Shown piece by piece: positions 24,432 through 35,022 of a stretch of 64,000 nt of DNA (positions within the stretch are counted from its first letter, which is position 1; every line of letters begins with the position of its first letter). The stretch spans positions 75,851,887-75,915,886 of the forward strand of contig CM057225.1 in NCBI GenBank assembly GCA_029891385.1. The letters run 5' to 3'. Below the pieces are notes generated by a model, which had not been told where the DNA came from, did no database searches, and was given only the letters and a program-made list of their open reading frames with translations. The position numbers were made by a program, and so were the translations under genes. Source of the stretch: Erythroxylum novogranatense. Its lineage: Eukaryota; Streptophyta; Magnoliopsida; Malpighiales; Erythroxylaceae.

Positions 24432-24912
24432 TGTAACATCCGTTCTTCATTATGAAGGCATTATGGTAATATTAGGTCGGTGATAGGTTTCATTGCATTC
24501 ACTGATTGAGCATGTTACTGGCCTCTAATTATAGAGGAACAGGTTTATTGCATATGCATTTATTTATAGGTACATGCATTCATGATTTTTCGGTATTTGA
24601 TTGTGAGCATGGACTGACTGAACTGACTGGATCGTGATTAATTGAGAAATTAGGAATAAGTGGACTCGAATGACTGATTTAGAATAGTTTAAGAGTGATT
24701 GGCAATTGATAGTGGCTTATAGGAAATTTTCTGGAAATTCGGGAGAAAATGCTCGGACAGGAAATTTTAGAGTGACAGACCGATTGACTGTATAGTACTG
24801 AAAGAATTGTCCAATGGCAATGGAAAAATTAGAGTTATACTGTTAGGAAACAAAAATATTGAGTCATTAAAATTTAGAGACTGAAATTTGAACTGATTTG
24901 AAGACCTATGTC

Positions 24913-24920
24913 TATAAATA
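24913..24920 (+). promoter_or_regulatory. TATA box in the 3' LTR of A
   Basis: TATAAATA, the same position as in the 5' LTR. Confidence 0.65.
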
Positions 24921-25319
24921 GTTAGGTTTGAAATTTTGGGGATTTTTCTTAAGGCATTATCGTTTCTTCTCTTCCTCCTCCCACGGTGCTCGTCGATTCC
25001 TCCCATCGGTGAGGTTCTTCGATTTTTCCTTGTGGTTTTCCCCTCATTGTGCAAAACTAACTTGTTTATTGTGATTGATAAAGGTTGAGAAGCTTTGAGA
25101 GTGGTTAATCGTTGATATTGAAGGATTTTAGGGTTTACGGTGATTTGAGAGATTTGTGGATTTGAGGCTGTGATTGGTATGTTTTAATGGTTTTAATGTG
25201 GTATTAATGGTTTTTGATGCATTTATGACATTTATTATGGTTGATTTGGGTAGTTGAAAGTGTTAATGGGGGTTTTAGAGAGAGAAATGGACGGAAAACG
25301 ATCGGAGAAGAAGAGGAAT

Positions 25320-25545
25320 CGTCGCACGCCGCGACCTGCACGAGAGCCTCGCCACGACGAATATATATTCGTTCGCCGCGGCGAGCGTGAAGGAGACATC
25401 ACGGCGAGCGTCAATTAGTTGACGCCGCGACGAGCCTCCTTCGCTTTCTTGGCGCGCCCAGTGGATTGTTACGCGGCGGCGACCATTCTTACGCCAATGA
25501 CGATCATTTATGTCATGGCGAGAGCTCTTGGCCGCGAAGGACTTT
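25320..25545 (+). repeat. CpG-rich block in the 3' LTR of A
   Basis: Counterpart of 4010-4200, longer by an inserted or scrambled patch at about 25480-25525. The ACGAATATATATTCGT palindrome is kept at 25357-25372. Confidence 0.8.
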
Positions 25546-26937
25546 TCTGATAGGTTGATTTTTAGTTTATTGGGCATAACTTATGGTATAGACCTCCGAT
25601 TGAGGTGATTCTTGATTCATTATGAACTAGGGAAAGAGGTCTACAATTGAGGAAATTGAACTGAATTTTTAGGAATGGATCAATTATTGTCGATCAATTG
25701 AGCGAAGAGTTAGAATGGGGCATAACAGTTCAAAATTGGGTTTTAGCGTCGGAAATCGTGAACATGCATTGTACATATTTCGACTGAGACATATGCATTA
25801 CTGAATTGTTTAATTGAGCATTTAGTAATGGGATTGTATTTAACTATTATAGAGGCGCCGTTGGATCGTCATTTCACGGACATTGCTGGGACTTCCAGGC
25901 AGTAGCTCGAAAGTTACAGGTGAGTAACCTAGTTGGTTTCTCAATTTCCTGATTGCTTAAATGCTCTGTATGACTACATGCAAAGGTGAACTACATGATT
26001 ACTGAAATATATAGGAGCGAATTTCATGTTTTTACTATATTGGATTGGACTACTGTATGACACTGGGAATTGCAATATTGGACTTTTATAGCCGTACACT
26101 GTAAATTACTGAACATCGCATTACATGCATAAATGCATCATCAGATAATGAATGTTGTGACCTAAGTCACGATCTTTACTGAAATGAGCCTCGACCTCCA
26201 ATCTTTGTCTTGGCCAGACCTCGAGCCCGAGGAGAAAATCACGATCGTCCCACTAAATCGTCTTCGATGGCGACTTGGGGACAACACTGAATAACTGGAA
26301 AAGAGTCACATATGCATTGTATACACATGGCTGATTGATTCGTGACCTTACTGAATTATGTGATGGTATGAGAGATTGCAAATTGTTACATGCTCATCAT
26401 AAATCTGTTGTATATCTGTAAATTGTGATATGATCTTTATTAATTGAATATTCTTTGTATGATGTACGCAATCTGCGTAATGCATGATCTGAGTGAACCA
26501 TCGATGATGGTTTCTCATTGAGTTTGCAAACTCGCCCAAAATTGCAACCTATTTTTTAGGATCGATAGAGTAGACTCCTAGCTCCGGAGATAGTCTTTTC
26601 CTGTCGTGCGAGCGTGCTGGCAAGAGAAGCAATGGCACACAGGTCGGTCAGCTGGGTTGGACTTTTGCGGATGACTTAGGATAGATGCTTGTATCAGTTT
26701 TCTTTTTGGTGTTGTTTAGGGGACTGATAGACTTGTCTATTCTGATATTGGATGACTGTATCAAGATTATTTTGGATTTTTAAAATTTACTAATTTTTGA
26801 TATATTATGGTTTTAATTATTACGATGCCATGTGGATTAACAGTCGGATTTTCTGGTAGTGCACCTTTATCGTGGGATACGTGTCAGAGCGACCTTCGGG
26901 CGTCCCGATGTGTACCCTACGGTGAGGAGGCGCTACA

Positions 26938-26942
26938 AACAA
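26938..26942. repeat. TSD of element A, right copy (AACAA)
   Basis: Matches 3114-3118. Confidence 0.9.
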
Positions 26943-27059
26943 TCACTTCATTTGAAGGTTGGATAACAAAATTGTGGCTGAAAGAATCAATCAAGGTTTG
27001 GTCCTCAATGATATTGAATTTATCTCGGTAAAAATGGCATAACTTTCACTACAGATGTT

Positions 27060-27720
27060 GGATTAAGATCATCTTAGGATGGTTTCAAAGAAGATCTTGA
27101 GGTCAGATTCTATCTTCTAAAGGGTAAAAAATGGAGTAGCAGATAGGTACAGACGAAACCAAATGAAAAAACAAACGAATGGAAAAAGACAGAAGAAGTA
27201 GGAAAATTTCTATAACCTTCCCAAAAGATATTGGATTAAGGTGTTATTTATATGGTTCAAAATAGGAATTCAAGATATACAACTTTCTTCGAGACCTTAA
27301 AGACAGATTCTATCTTCTGTAGGGTCAAAAATGGAGCAGAAGATAGGTACAGACAAAGCCAAATGAAAAAGCAGACGAATGGAAAATATAGAAGAAGTGG
27401 AAAAATTGCTATAACTTTCCCTAAAGATATTGGATTAAGGTGTTCTTTATATTGTTAGAAATAGGACTTCAATATCTACAACTTTTATGAAGGCCTCAAA
27501 GACAGATTCTATCTTCTGAAGGGTCAACAATGGAACAGAATATAGGTACAGATGAAGCCAACTGAAAAAGCAAACGAATGGAAAAAGACATAAGAAGCCC
27601 TAACGATATTAGATTAAGGTGTTTTTTATATGGTTCAAAAGAAGACTTCAAGGGATATAACTTTCATGAAGACCTCAAAGATAAATTCTATCTTCTGAAG
27701 GGTCAAAAATGGAAAAGAAG
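27060..27720. repeat. Diverged tandem repeat, 173-199-bp units, in LTR H
   Basis: The phrase GGATTAAG recurs at 27060, 27233 and 27432, and as AGATTAAG at 27611. Each is followed by 'GACAGATTCTATCTTCT' and a GCARACGAATGGAAAA stretch, giving more than three imperfect units with spacings of 173, 199 and 179 bp. Confidence 0.85.
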
Positions 27721-27837
27721 ATAGGCTAGGCGAAAAAAAAAACAGAAGAAGCAAAAAACAAAAGAAGCAACACACAGAAGAAGCAAAAAACAAAAGAAGC
27801 AAAAAGTGGAAGAAACAAAACACAAAAGATATAAGAT

Positions 27838-27875
27838 CATCACAGACCATGTGACGTCATCACAGACCACGTGAC
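27838..27875. promoter_or_regulatory. ACGT-core motif cluster in LTR H at the D insertion site
   Basis: The 20-bp unit CATCACAGACCAYGTGACGT is tandemly repeated. It contains the palindrome TGACGTCA (27852-27859, and 37537-37544 on the far side of D) and a CCACGTGAC G-box-like motif. These resemble plant bZIP sites (TGACG/as-1 and G-box). Function is inferred from the motif only. Confidence 0.5.
27871..27875. repeat. TSD of element D, left copy (GTGAC)
   Basis: GTGAC is repeated at 37536-37540. Confidence 0.92.
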
Positions 27876-27884
27876 TATAAGTGC

Positions 27885-27965
27885 AAGTCGACTTGTACAT
27901 GGGGTAAGTCGACTTACACGTATTCAGTACCGATAAGTCGACTTGTACATGGGGTAAGTCGACTT
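27885..27965. repeat. Four AAGTCGACTT palindromes at the LTR start
   Basis: Perfect 10-bp palindromes lie at 27885, 27906, 27935 and 27956 (spacing 21, 29, 21 bp). They are kept with identical spacing in the 3' LTR at 35628, 35649, 35678 and 35699. Confidence 0.95.
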
Positions 27966-29081
27966 ATGCAAGGACGGTACTGTTTATATTGTGCCCTAAA
28001 GGCAATCCCCTTTAGCCCGTTTTGTTCAAAGTCGTGTGCAGACTTTATGAATAAATAAAGAAAGGCATATTTCATTAATTTGATGTTCATGAACATTGTT
28101 TATGAATTGATTGGATCTTTAATCGAATTAATGAAGTCCATGATATATGACATAGCATGAAGGAACTTATGATGTGCTCATACTCCTGAGATTCCTATCA
28201 TGTGCAATTATGTCAGTATCTAAATTCTCCCTAGTCATAGGATTAATGAGACTGGACACCATTAATCCGGATAGACTAGCACATGTCATATTCCTTGATT
28301 GGATCAAGCAGTGGATCTCAAAAACTGTAAATATGAGATATTTAGAATTGACATGTGGATGCTTACTAGTGGTAGTAAGTTCATTGGATGACCTGCCATG
28401 AGATCATCACATGGATATCTTATCTAAGTGTCAGTGATAATCTCATCATAGCAATGGTGCAAGTATCCTTAGACTTGCGGTACTCAAGGATATCTTGATA
28501 CTTGATCCTGCTTTGACTCCATTCCTTGTTGCCTTCCAGAGGTAACTCATAGGGTGGTGCTTGGGTACAGCTTGAGGTATTCGAAGATAATTGAGTAGCC
28601 AATAAAGGATTCACCACTTCTGGATTAGCAGAAGAGATACCCATGGCCTCTTGTCAGGATCATTACTAAGGCTGGCCAGCATATATGTCATGAAGAGTGT
28701 CTTCATTGACATATAGAGTAATGAGTCCCAGGACGAGAACTATTATCACTTAATGGACTTGGTCTAGTGAGAGTTGACACTTTGACCATACTCATAACCA
28801 AGTGGGGTATAGGATGGTGAAAGGACGAATTGCACAAGAATTATCTATGGAAGGGTTCGTGATCGGTTCGTAATGAATACATCAAACCGATTACTTTCCG
28901 ATCAATTGGGGGTCATGATGTGTTGCTAGATACCGCTCATGACTTGCTTAGATTAAGTGTTAATCTAAGTGGCCAACATAACCGGGAGCCTAAAGGGTCA
29001 CACGCATAAGAGTGACTCAGAGAATCTGTAAAATAGTAATTGGACAGAGTTCCAATTATGGAGAGCATTAGGATTAAATGG

Positions 29082-29100
29082 ATCCCGATGAGATCGGGAT
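29082..29100. repeat. Perfect hairpin in LTR D
   Basis: ATCCCGAT-GAG-ATCGGGAT, an 8-bp stem with a 3-nt loop. It is conserved at 36822-36840. Confidence 0.9.
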
Positions 29101-29218
29101 ATGTCCCGATGAGATCACGACATCGATATTGCTAAGAAAGGTCTCCGGAGCGTTTTCGATACCGGAGCCCGGTAGGCCGGTAGGACCGACCCCAGTGTGA
29201 CTGGACCACTTTAGCATT

Positions 29219-29280
29219 AATATATATATATATAAGATTAATTAATTAAGTAATTAATTAATTAATATATATATATATAT
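29219..29280 (+). promoter_or_regulatory. AT-rich dinucleotide/palindrome tract, possible promoter of D
   Basis: Two TATATA runs flank TTAATTAA repeats, followed within 10 bp by a CACGTG-containing G-box-like motif (GGCACGTGG). The tract is conserved at about 36955-37020. It could supply the TATA element of the LTR, but its repetitive nature makes this uncertain. Confidence 0.45.
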
Positions 29281-29801
29281 GTAGGCACGTGGAAAGGAGG
29301 AAGCTTCTCCATCTTTGCTTTGTCATCACTTACATTAAATGATGAAAGACAAAACATTGGAAGATGAGAATAGATGATGGTCGTGGCATATAATGAAAGA
29401 AGAAAGAAAAGAGTTTCTTAAGGCCTTTGCATACAATCATCGTTGGTTTGATGCATAAAAGAAGAAGGAAAAGAGTTTCCCTCTCATTCTCATCATCGTG
29501 ATTCATCATCTTCAAGCTTTTCATCCTCCTTTTCCATCGTCAATTTCAAGCTCTCCAAGGACAGAGGTAGGGTCTAGAAGCCTTTAATCTGTTCTAGCTA
29601 TTCCCGGGTCAAAAGGGTTTGTCCCGGTTAGGTTTTCTGATCTCTGCGTAGATTACCTTTAGAGATAGTCTCTTTTGGCTATTTAGGTTGATGTCTTCAT
29701 ACCGACACCTGGATCCTGGGTTTCAGGGAAAGTCCCGGAAACAAAAATTTTTGTTTTCCACTGCCGGTACATGTGATGTACATCCCGGGATTTTCCTACA
29801 G

Positions 29802-29813
29802 TGGTATCAGAGC
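29802..29813 (+). other. Primer-binding site of element D
   Basis: TGGTATCAGAGC, 1 bp after the LTR. Confidence 0.93.
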
Positions 29814-30921
29814 GTCTAGTGTCCCGTATGAAGCTAAGACCTAAACGAGATCAGAAACCCTAATGGAATTTTCTGTTGATGCATGCTTGCTGTCCAATTT
29901 TCGAATTTATATTGTGATATGTTTTTCGAAATTTTTCTGCCCAGGATTGTTCATAACATGTTAGAGAATATGTCTATGAAATTTGAGAATTTATCGATTT
30001 GATTTGATATAGTTTTGCTAATTTAATTCCCTAAGTTTCAGATGCTGTTTTGTGAAACGATTCTGGAACAGGCAGTAGTATAAATTCGATAATAAATTCT
30101 AGAAAAATGGTTTTTCGGATTTTCCTTCACCTACATGTCTCTAAGATGTTGGTGAATTTCTATGAGCATGGAAATTGGTTTTCAAGGTGAGTGGATATTT
30201 ATTTTCGATTTTATTCTATGCTGTTGGGAATTGCTGTGCTGATGAACACAGATTTTTAATGGGTTTTGTTATTTAGGTTGACTGAGTTTTTGATGGCTAA
30301 AAATCCTGAAAAACTTCAGGTAGCATTTTCTGAACATGTAATAACCTATGCAATTTTCTCAGAATTTATTGAAATTGTTTCATTGATCATTTCGAGCAAT
30401 GTACAGAACTGGACAGTTTTGTGAAAAATTGTTGGGACTGTTTCGCTTGGCTTGATTGAGTGTGCTTTTTCAGTTCCAATGCCTTGCACCATTTTAATGT
30501 GATTAAAAATGTGTTATCTTGATGTATTATGATTTCCAAACTGAATTGCTTGAAGTTGCATTTCCAAGAATTTTCGGATGCCTAAGTGATCACATTAGCG
30601 TCTCGTTAGTATATTGCATTATCTTGTTTGTTTTGACCGTCATATTTTTTATGGCATGTGCTGAAGTAAATTTGATAATGTATGTGCTAGCTAGAGATGC
30701 TTAGGATGATAATTTGGGTGTTCCTACATTATTTGGAAATTAATGAGTTTTGACTCATTTCAAGCTTTTCATATGGTTTGACTATATAAGGCTTTCATGG
30801 TTCAATGAAGTGTTCATTGAGACATCAAAGTAGCGAATATTACCTTAGGTATGTTGGTATTGTGAATTGGAATTGCAAGGATTGAGGAATTAGCGATTAG
30901 AGAATTATAGCAAATTCATTG

Positions 30922-31143
30922 GACAAGTTGACTTATTTGGAGTATAAGGCGACTTGTTCAGAATCTGTCGTAAGTCGACTTGCGATGTACAAGGCGACTT
31001 GTCTTGCGTAGGTGCATAAAGGCGACTTATATCAGATAAGTCGACTTGTGCAAGGCAGAAGACAAGGCGACTTGTATTATGATACAAGGCGACTTGTGTA
31101 TAAGCGAGGCATAAGGCGACTTGCATTCGTTGTAAGTCGACTT
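30922..31143. repeat. Ten-copy spaced array of AAG[G/T]CGACTT
   Basis: Copies start at about 30924 (AAGTTGACTT), 30946, 30972, 30991, 31019, 31038, 31064, 31086, 31113 and 31134, spaced 19-28 bp. It is the same word as the LTR-start palindromes, but most copies are the non-palindromic AAGGCGACTT. Confidence 0.93.
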
Positions 31144-31331
31144 GTGGCGTCTCAGTTGGATGATGGATGATTAAAAGGATTGCTTCAATGTGATTGATGA
31201 AACCTAAATCATTCCATATAGTCTGGCGACTATAATCCTTCACTTGGAGTCTAGAATTGAAATCCTCCTCGGAATATGAAAACTAACGCCTTCCATTAAT
31301 ATGGTAAGAACCGAGTTCTTATAGGGTCGGG

Positions 31332-31715
31332 TTGTTGGGCAAACTCAAGCTCACTCTATCTGGATATGTTGAACCATGAAAATAAGATTTTCTCGATTAA
31401 TGGGTTGGTTTTCACCGAAGCGTTAGTTTGTTGAGCAAACTCAAGGTCAACGTGGACAGAGGCGAAGTTGGGTAGTGTACATCGGGATGTACACGCATCA
31501 AGGAGTTGATAACCCAATGTAGTGCACACATCAACAAGTTGATAGCGATTGATAGTTGTGTCTAAGATGTAATTGGTATATCCGATACCTCCGAGACATA
31601 AGGTGGCTTGTTGGGCAAACCCAAGGTCATTCTCAATGTCGGTTATCGATGATGCAATTGGTATGTCCGATACCTACCGATTGACCTAAGTTGTGGCTTG
31701 TTGGGCAAACCCAAG
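31332..31715. repeat. Four copies of a TTGGGCAAACCCAA-type hairpin
   Basis: Copies lie at 31332-31349, 31428-31445, 31607-31625 and 31697-31715. The last two are the perfect form CTTGTTGGGCAAACCCAAG (stem TTGGG/CCCAA, loop CAAA), each followed by GTCA and preceded by GTGG. Confidence 0.9.
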
Positions 31716-31925
31716 GTCACTCTTAGCAATGTCGGATATCGACCCACTAGGACTTTATGTCACTTTGTTTCTCTGGATTCTTAAAGAGGGTTATGGATTC
31801 TAGGAAACTAGTGGGAGCCATATGCATGTCATGCAAGTCCTTATGATCATGCAGACATTTCTATTCTATCATTCCTTCTCTCTATCGCGTTTAGGTTGAT
31901 TGAAGAAGTTTTTCAGTGTGAATTT

Positions 31926-32715
31926 TCGCTCTCTATTTTGGACCGAATTTTCTTGATCGGCTGAAGAATCTGAGAATTGTTCTCAGATCTGAGGAACTGG
32001 GATACGTCCTAGATGTTCCACTTCCAGATGCACCTGCTGTCGATGCTTTTGAAAAGGATCAGAAAGCATATTGTAAGCATCTAAAGGACGGTGATATGGA
32101 TACTTGCATTATGCTTGCCTTGATGTCACGGAGTCTGCGAAGCGAAGACGAGTCTATGGATGCTCACACTATAGTATTTCATCTTAGGGAGCCATGAGTA
32201 AGCTCGATCTCGAAAGGTTCGAGACCTCAAGGCTTCTCTTCACCACAAAGGTGGCTCCAGGACATCTGCATCCAGGATACCTCAAGATGAATGGCTATAT
32301 AGAGATTGGTTGTCTTAGGATTTGTAATGGATTATGAGTTAAGTATAGACTTGATTACGGTTGGATTGTCGACGCTTTTCACGATTAGTGTTAAACTATC
32401 GATGAACCAAATATCCACAACAATTCCTGAGCTGATCAATCTGCTCAAGACAGCTGAGCAGGCTATCAAGAAGGATAGCAAGCAAGTGCTAGTGGTGGAT
32501 GCTTCTTCTTATGGTCCAAAGAAGAAAAAGGCTAAGAAACCAAATGGAAGTGCCATCAAGGAAAAACCAAAGAAACTGCCCCAAAAGGATTTTGCTTTCA
32601 TTGTGGCAAGACCGCCACCGAAAATCAGAAAGTTTATCTGGAGTTCTGAAGCGTAAGAAGGCATCGATGCCTCTACTCCTTCAAATATGTTTGTCATTGA
32701 GGTTAATCTGTTTCT
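31926..32715 (+). pseudogene. gag: Gag remnant of element D
   Basis: Weakly readable copia gag. The opening frame gives 'NLRIVLRSEELGYVLDVPLP' and 'CIMLALMS' (about 31960-32140). A frameshifted section follows, then the open frame 32306-32656 with 'IPELINLLKTAEQAIKKDSK' and a Lys-rich tail ('PKKKKAKKPNGS'), where a zinc knuckle would be expected. The knuckle is not recognisable: near 32600 the cysteines are lost. Stops occur at 32198 and elsewhere. The assignment rests on the position between leader and protease and on recalled resemblance to plant copia gag. Confidence 0.7.
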
Positions 32716-32724
32716 GAACAAAAC

Positions 32725-34150
32725 ATATGGGTATTTGATACCGGTTGTGGCTCATACATATGAAATGATATGCAGGGCCTCAGGGACAGTAGACATCTCA
32801 TAAAAGGAGAACTAGAACTTCGTGTAGGTAATGCAGCAAGAGTTGCTACATTAGCCATAGACACTTATGTCTTGTCACTCCCTAGTGGGCTTGTATTCAA
32901 ATTGGATGATTGTCATTTTGTACCTGTTTTAACAAAGAACATATTGTCTGTTTCTTGTTTCAATAGAGCTGGTTTCCATTGGACTTTTAGTAGCAATGGT
33001 TGTTCTATTAGTTCGAATGGAATGCTCTATGCTACTGGTACATTATGCAATGGAATTGACATATTAGATATGTCATATCCAGTTTTGAATGTCAATGACA
33101 CGAAAAGACATAATCAAGATAATTTAAAATCAACTTACTTATGGCATTGTCGGCTTGGCCATATAAATGAGACACGCATCGCTAAGCTCCATAAGAGTGG
33201 CAGTTTAGGGTCGTTTGATTATGAATCATATGACACATGCGAATCTTGTTTATTAGGCAAGATGACTAAGTTACCCTTCAAGGGAAAGGGTGAACGAGTG
33301 ATTGGAGTATTAGACCTATTACATTCAGATGTATGTGGTCCGATGTCCATCCATGCCAGAAGTGGTTGTCTTTACTTCATTACTTTTATCGGTGATTATT
33401 CACGATATGGGTACCTGTATCTGATGAGATACAAATCTGAAACGTTTGAAAAGTTCAAATAATTCAGAAATGAAGTAGAAAACTAACTTGGTAAAAGTAT
33501 GAATACATTACGATCTGATCGTGGTGGAAAATGCTTATACCAATAGTTTTGAATTATCTCAGAGATAATGGAATTTTATCTCAGTACACTCCACCTTGCA
33601 CGCTGCAGCACAATAGTGTGGCTGAAAGGAGATATCGAACCTTGTTAGACATGGTGCGATTAATGATAGGTTTTGCACAGTTTTTGGGGGTATGCGCTCC
33701 AGACAGCTGTTTACTTGTTAAACAGAGTTCCATTAAAGACAGTTGATGTTACTCTATATAAGATGTGGATTAACTGAAAGCCCTATCTTTCTCAGCTGAA
33801 AGTTTGGGGTTGTCCAGCTTATGTGAAGCGGACACAGTCAGATTAGCTTGATGCAAAATCTGACAAGTGTTTGTTCGTAGGATATCGTGGGATATCAATT
33901 CTACCTTGCTGAGGAACAAAAGTTGTTTGTTTTAAAGCATGCTGTTTTCTTAGAGAAAAAGTTTCTTTTACAAGAGGACAGTGGGAGCAAAGTTGAACTT
34001 GAGGAAGTTCAAGATGCTCGAACAAACGCAGATCAACTGCTTGAACCTGCAACTGTAACTCATATAGATGAGGTAACAGTTCAACCTTTTATTACACAAG
34101 AATTTCATAGGTCATGTAGGATACGCTCTGTTCCTGAGAGATATGGATTT
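32725..34150 (+). pseudogene. pol: Protease-integrase of element D
   Basis: Protease remnant: 'WVFDTGCGSH'-like sequence at about 32729-32760 (frameshifted). The open frame 32770-33462 then carries the GAG-pre-integrase domain ('YLWHCRLGHINETRIAKLHK', CESCLLGK) and the start of the integrase core, with the first Asp in 'LLHSDVCGP'. The second Asp is in 'LRSDRGGK' (about 33510-33530), where the usual GGEY is altered, after stops at 33460 and 33484. The Glu is in 'VAERRYRT' (33619-33645). The region 33790-34150 reads 'LKVWGCPAYVKR' and 'DKCLFVGY' with breaks. All three DDE residues are traceable, but the frame is lost at least four times. Confidence 0.87.
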
Positions 34151-35022
34151 CTCGTGAGGAACAGAATGGCGTATTGCTCATACGGGATGATGAGCTTACT
34201 ACCTATGAAGAGGTTCTGAAAAGTTCAGAATCTGAAAAATGGCTTTGTGCCATGAAATCTGAATGGATTCTATGTATGAAAACCAAGTTTGGACTTTGGT
34301 TGTTGCACCCGAAGGAATAAAGCCCAAAGGGTGCACATGGGTTTTCAAGAAGAAAACCGACATGGATGGTAATGTGATTACTTATAAAGCAAGGCTTGTG
34401 GCCAAAGGATTTAAATCGAGACAAGGAGTTGACTATGACGAGACCTTCACCCGTAGCAATGCTTAAATCCATTCGGATACTCCTAGCCATTGCCGCTCAT
34501 TATGATTATGAGATATGGCAAATGGATGTGAAACGACTTTCCTCGAATGGAAATCTTCCCGAGGATGTGTATATGACACAACCAAAGGACTTCACCTCCT
34601 ATAATGGCGAAATGGTATGCAAGCTTCAGAATTCCATGTATAGATTGAAGCAAGCATCCAGGAGTTGGAATATCCGTTTGATGAGGTACTCAAAGAGTTT
34701 GGTTTCTCACAAAATTCGGATGTACATTGTGTGTATAAGAAGGTTCATGGAACTGCAATCGTATTCCTTGTGTTATAAGTAGATGACATATTAATACTAG
34801 GAAAATGATGTCTCTATGCTACAATCGCTTAAGATTTGGTTGTCCAAACCTTTTGCGATGAAAGACCTTGGTAAAGCAACTTATATCCTTGGGATAAAGA
34901 TTTATAGAGATAGATCAAAGAAGTTGCTTGGTCTTTCACAATCAACGTACATAGGTAAGATGCTAAAGAGGTTTAGCATGGAACAATGCTATGTACGAGA
35001 CACGATGTATTATATGCTCTAA
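34151..35022 (+). pseudogene. pol: Reverse transcriptase of element D
   Basis: Copia RT motifs appear in three frames: 'ENQVWTLV', 'GCTWVFKKKTDMDGNV' and 'ARLVAKGF' (34263-34466); 'IRILLAIAAHYDYEIWQMDV' (34470-34530); 'EDVYMTQPKDF' and 'YRLKQASRSW' (34560-34670). The polymerase box VDDIL is at 34779-34793, preceded by an altered residue and a frame break. The last frame, 34816-35022, gives 'MKDLGKATYILGIKIYRDRS'. In 'QMDVKRLSSNG' the expected TAFLNG motif has been lost. It is non-functional. Confidence 0.88.

Larger units (their letters stand above)
3119..26937 (+). mobile_element. Element A: Ty3/gypsy chromovirus (Tekay/Del-like), interrupted by B and C
   Basis: This is a complete but dead LTR retrotransposon: 5' LTR 3119-5599, PBS 5605-5616, gag-PR-RT-RNaseH-IN in that order, PPT ending at 24431, and 3' LTR 24432-26937, flanked by AACAA. 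Without the inserts the internal region is about 4.7 kb. The order RT-RNaseH-IN plus an LTR-proximal chromodomain-like tail places it in the chromoviruses. Long LTRs, a TGTAACATCC start and the 'FRGRNF' end just before the PPT fit the Tekay/Del clade (inference). Solo LTR B (TSD AATGT) and C (TSD CAGAG) sit 280 bp apart, at the RNaseH-IN junction. Confidence 0.93.
24432..26937 (+). repeat. 3' LTR of element A
   Basis: 2506 bp, TGTAACATCC...GGCGCTACA, followed by TSD AACAA. It is closely similar to 3119-5599 except for patches at about 24442-24480, 25450-25540, 26205-26290 and 26389-26470, where ACTG/CAG words are scrambled. Confidence 0.93.
26943..27875 (-). mobile_element. LTR H, piece 2
   Basis: This continues piece 1 (2391-3118) once A and one AACAA are removed. 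No gene was seen. Most of it is a diverged tandem array (27060-27720), followed by a purine-rich tract of AAGCARAARAAG words and an ACGT-motif cluster (27838-27875), where D inserted. Confidence 0.75.
27876..29800 (+). repeat. 5' LTR of element D
   Basis: 1925 bp. The first bases read TATAAGTGC, where the 3' LTR has TGTAAGTGC, so the terminal TG has mutated to TA. It ends ATTTTCCTACA against the PBS. It contains four AAGTCGACTT palindromes at its start, an ATCCCGAT hairpin (29082) and an AT-rich tract followed by GCACGTGG (29219-29295). Small open frames inside are not supported as genes. Confidence 0.92.
29814..31925 (+). other. Long non-coding leader of element D
   Basis: About 2.1 kb lies between the PBS and the first gag-like sequence, with no credible reading frame. 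It holds a spaced AAGKCGACTT array (30922-31143) and four copies of a TTGGGCAAACCCAA-type hairpin (31332-31715). The first kilobase (29814-30900) shows nothing recognisable. Confidence 0.75.

Noticed and set aside
27635..27900. Cys/Phe-rich minus-strand frames (also 37545-37766)
   Set aside because: Translation of GAAGAAGCAAAA-type repeats in LTR H.
29330..29524. 64-codon minus-strand frame in LTR D
   Set aside because: Present only as a shadow in the LTR leader, with no motif and not kept intact in the partner LTR.
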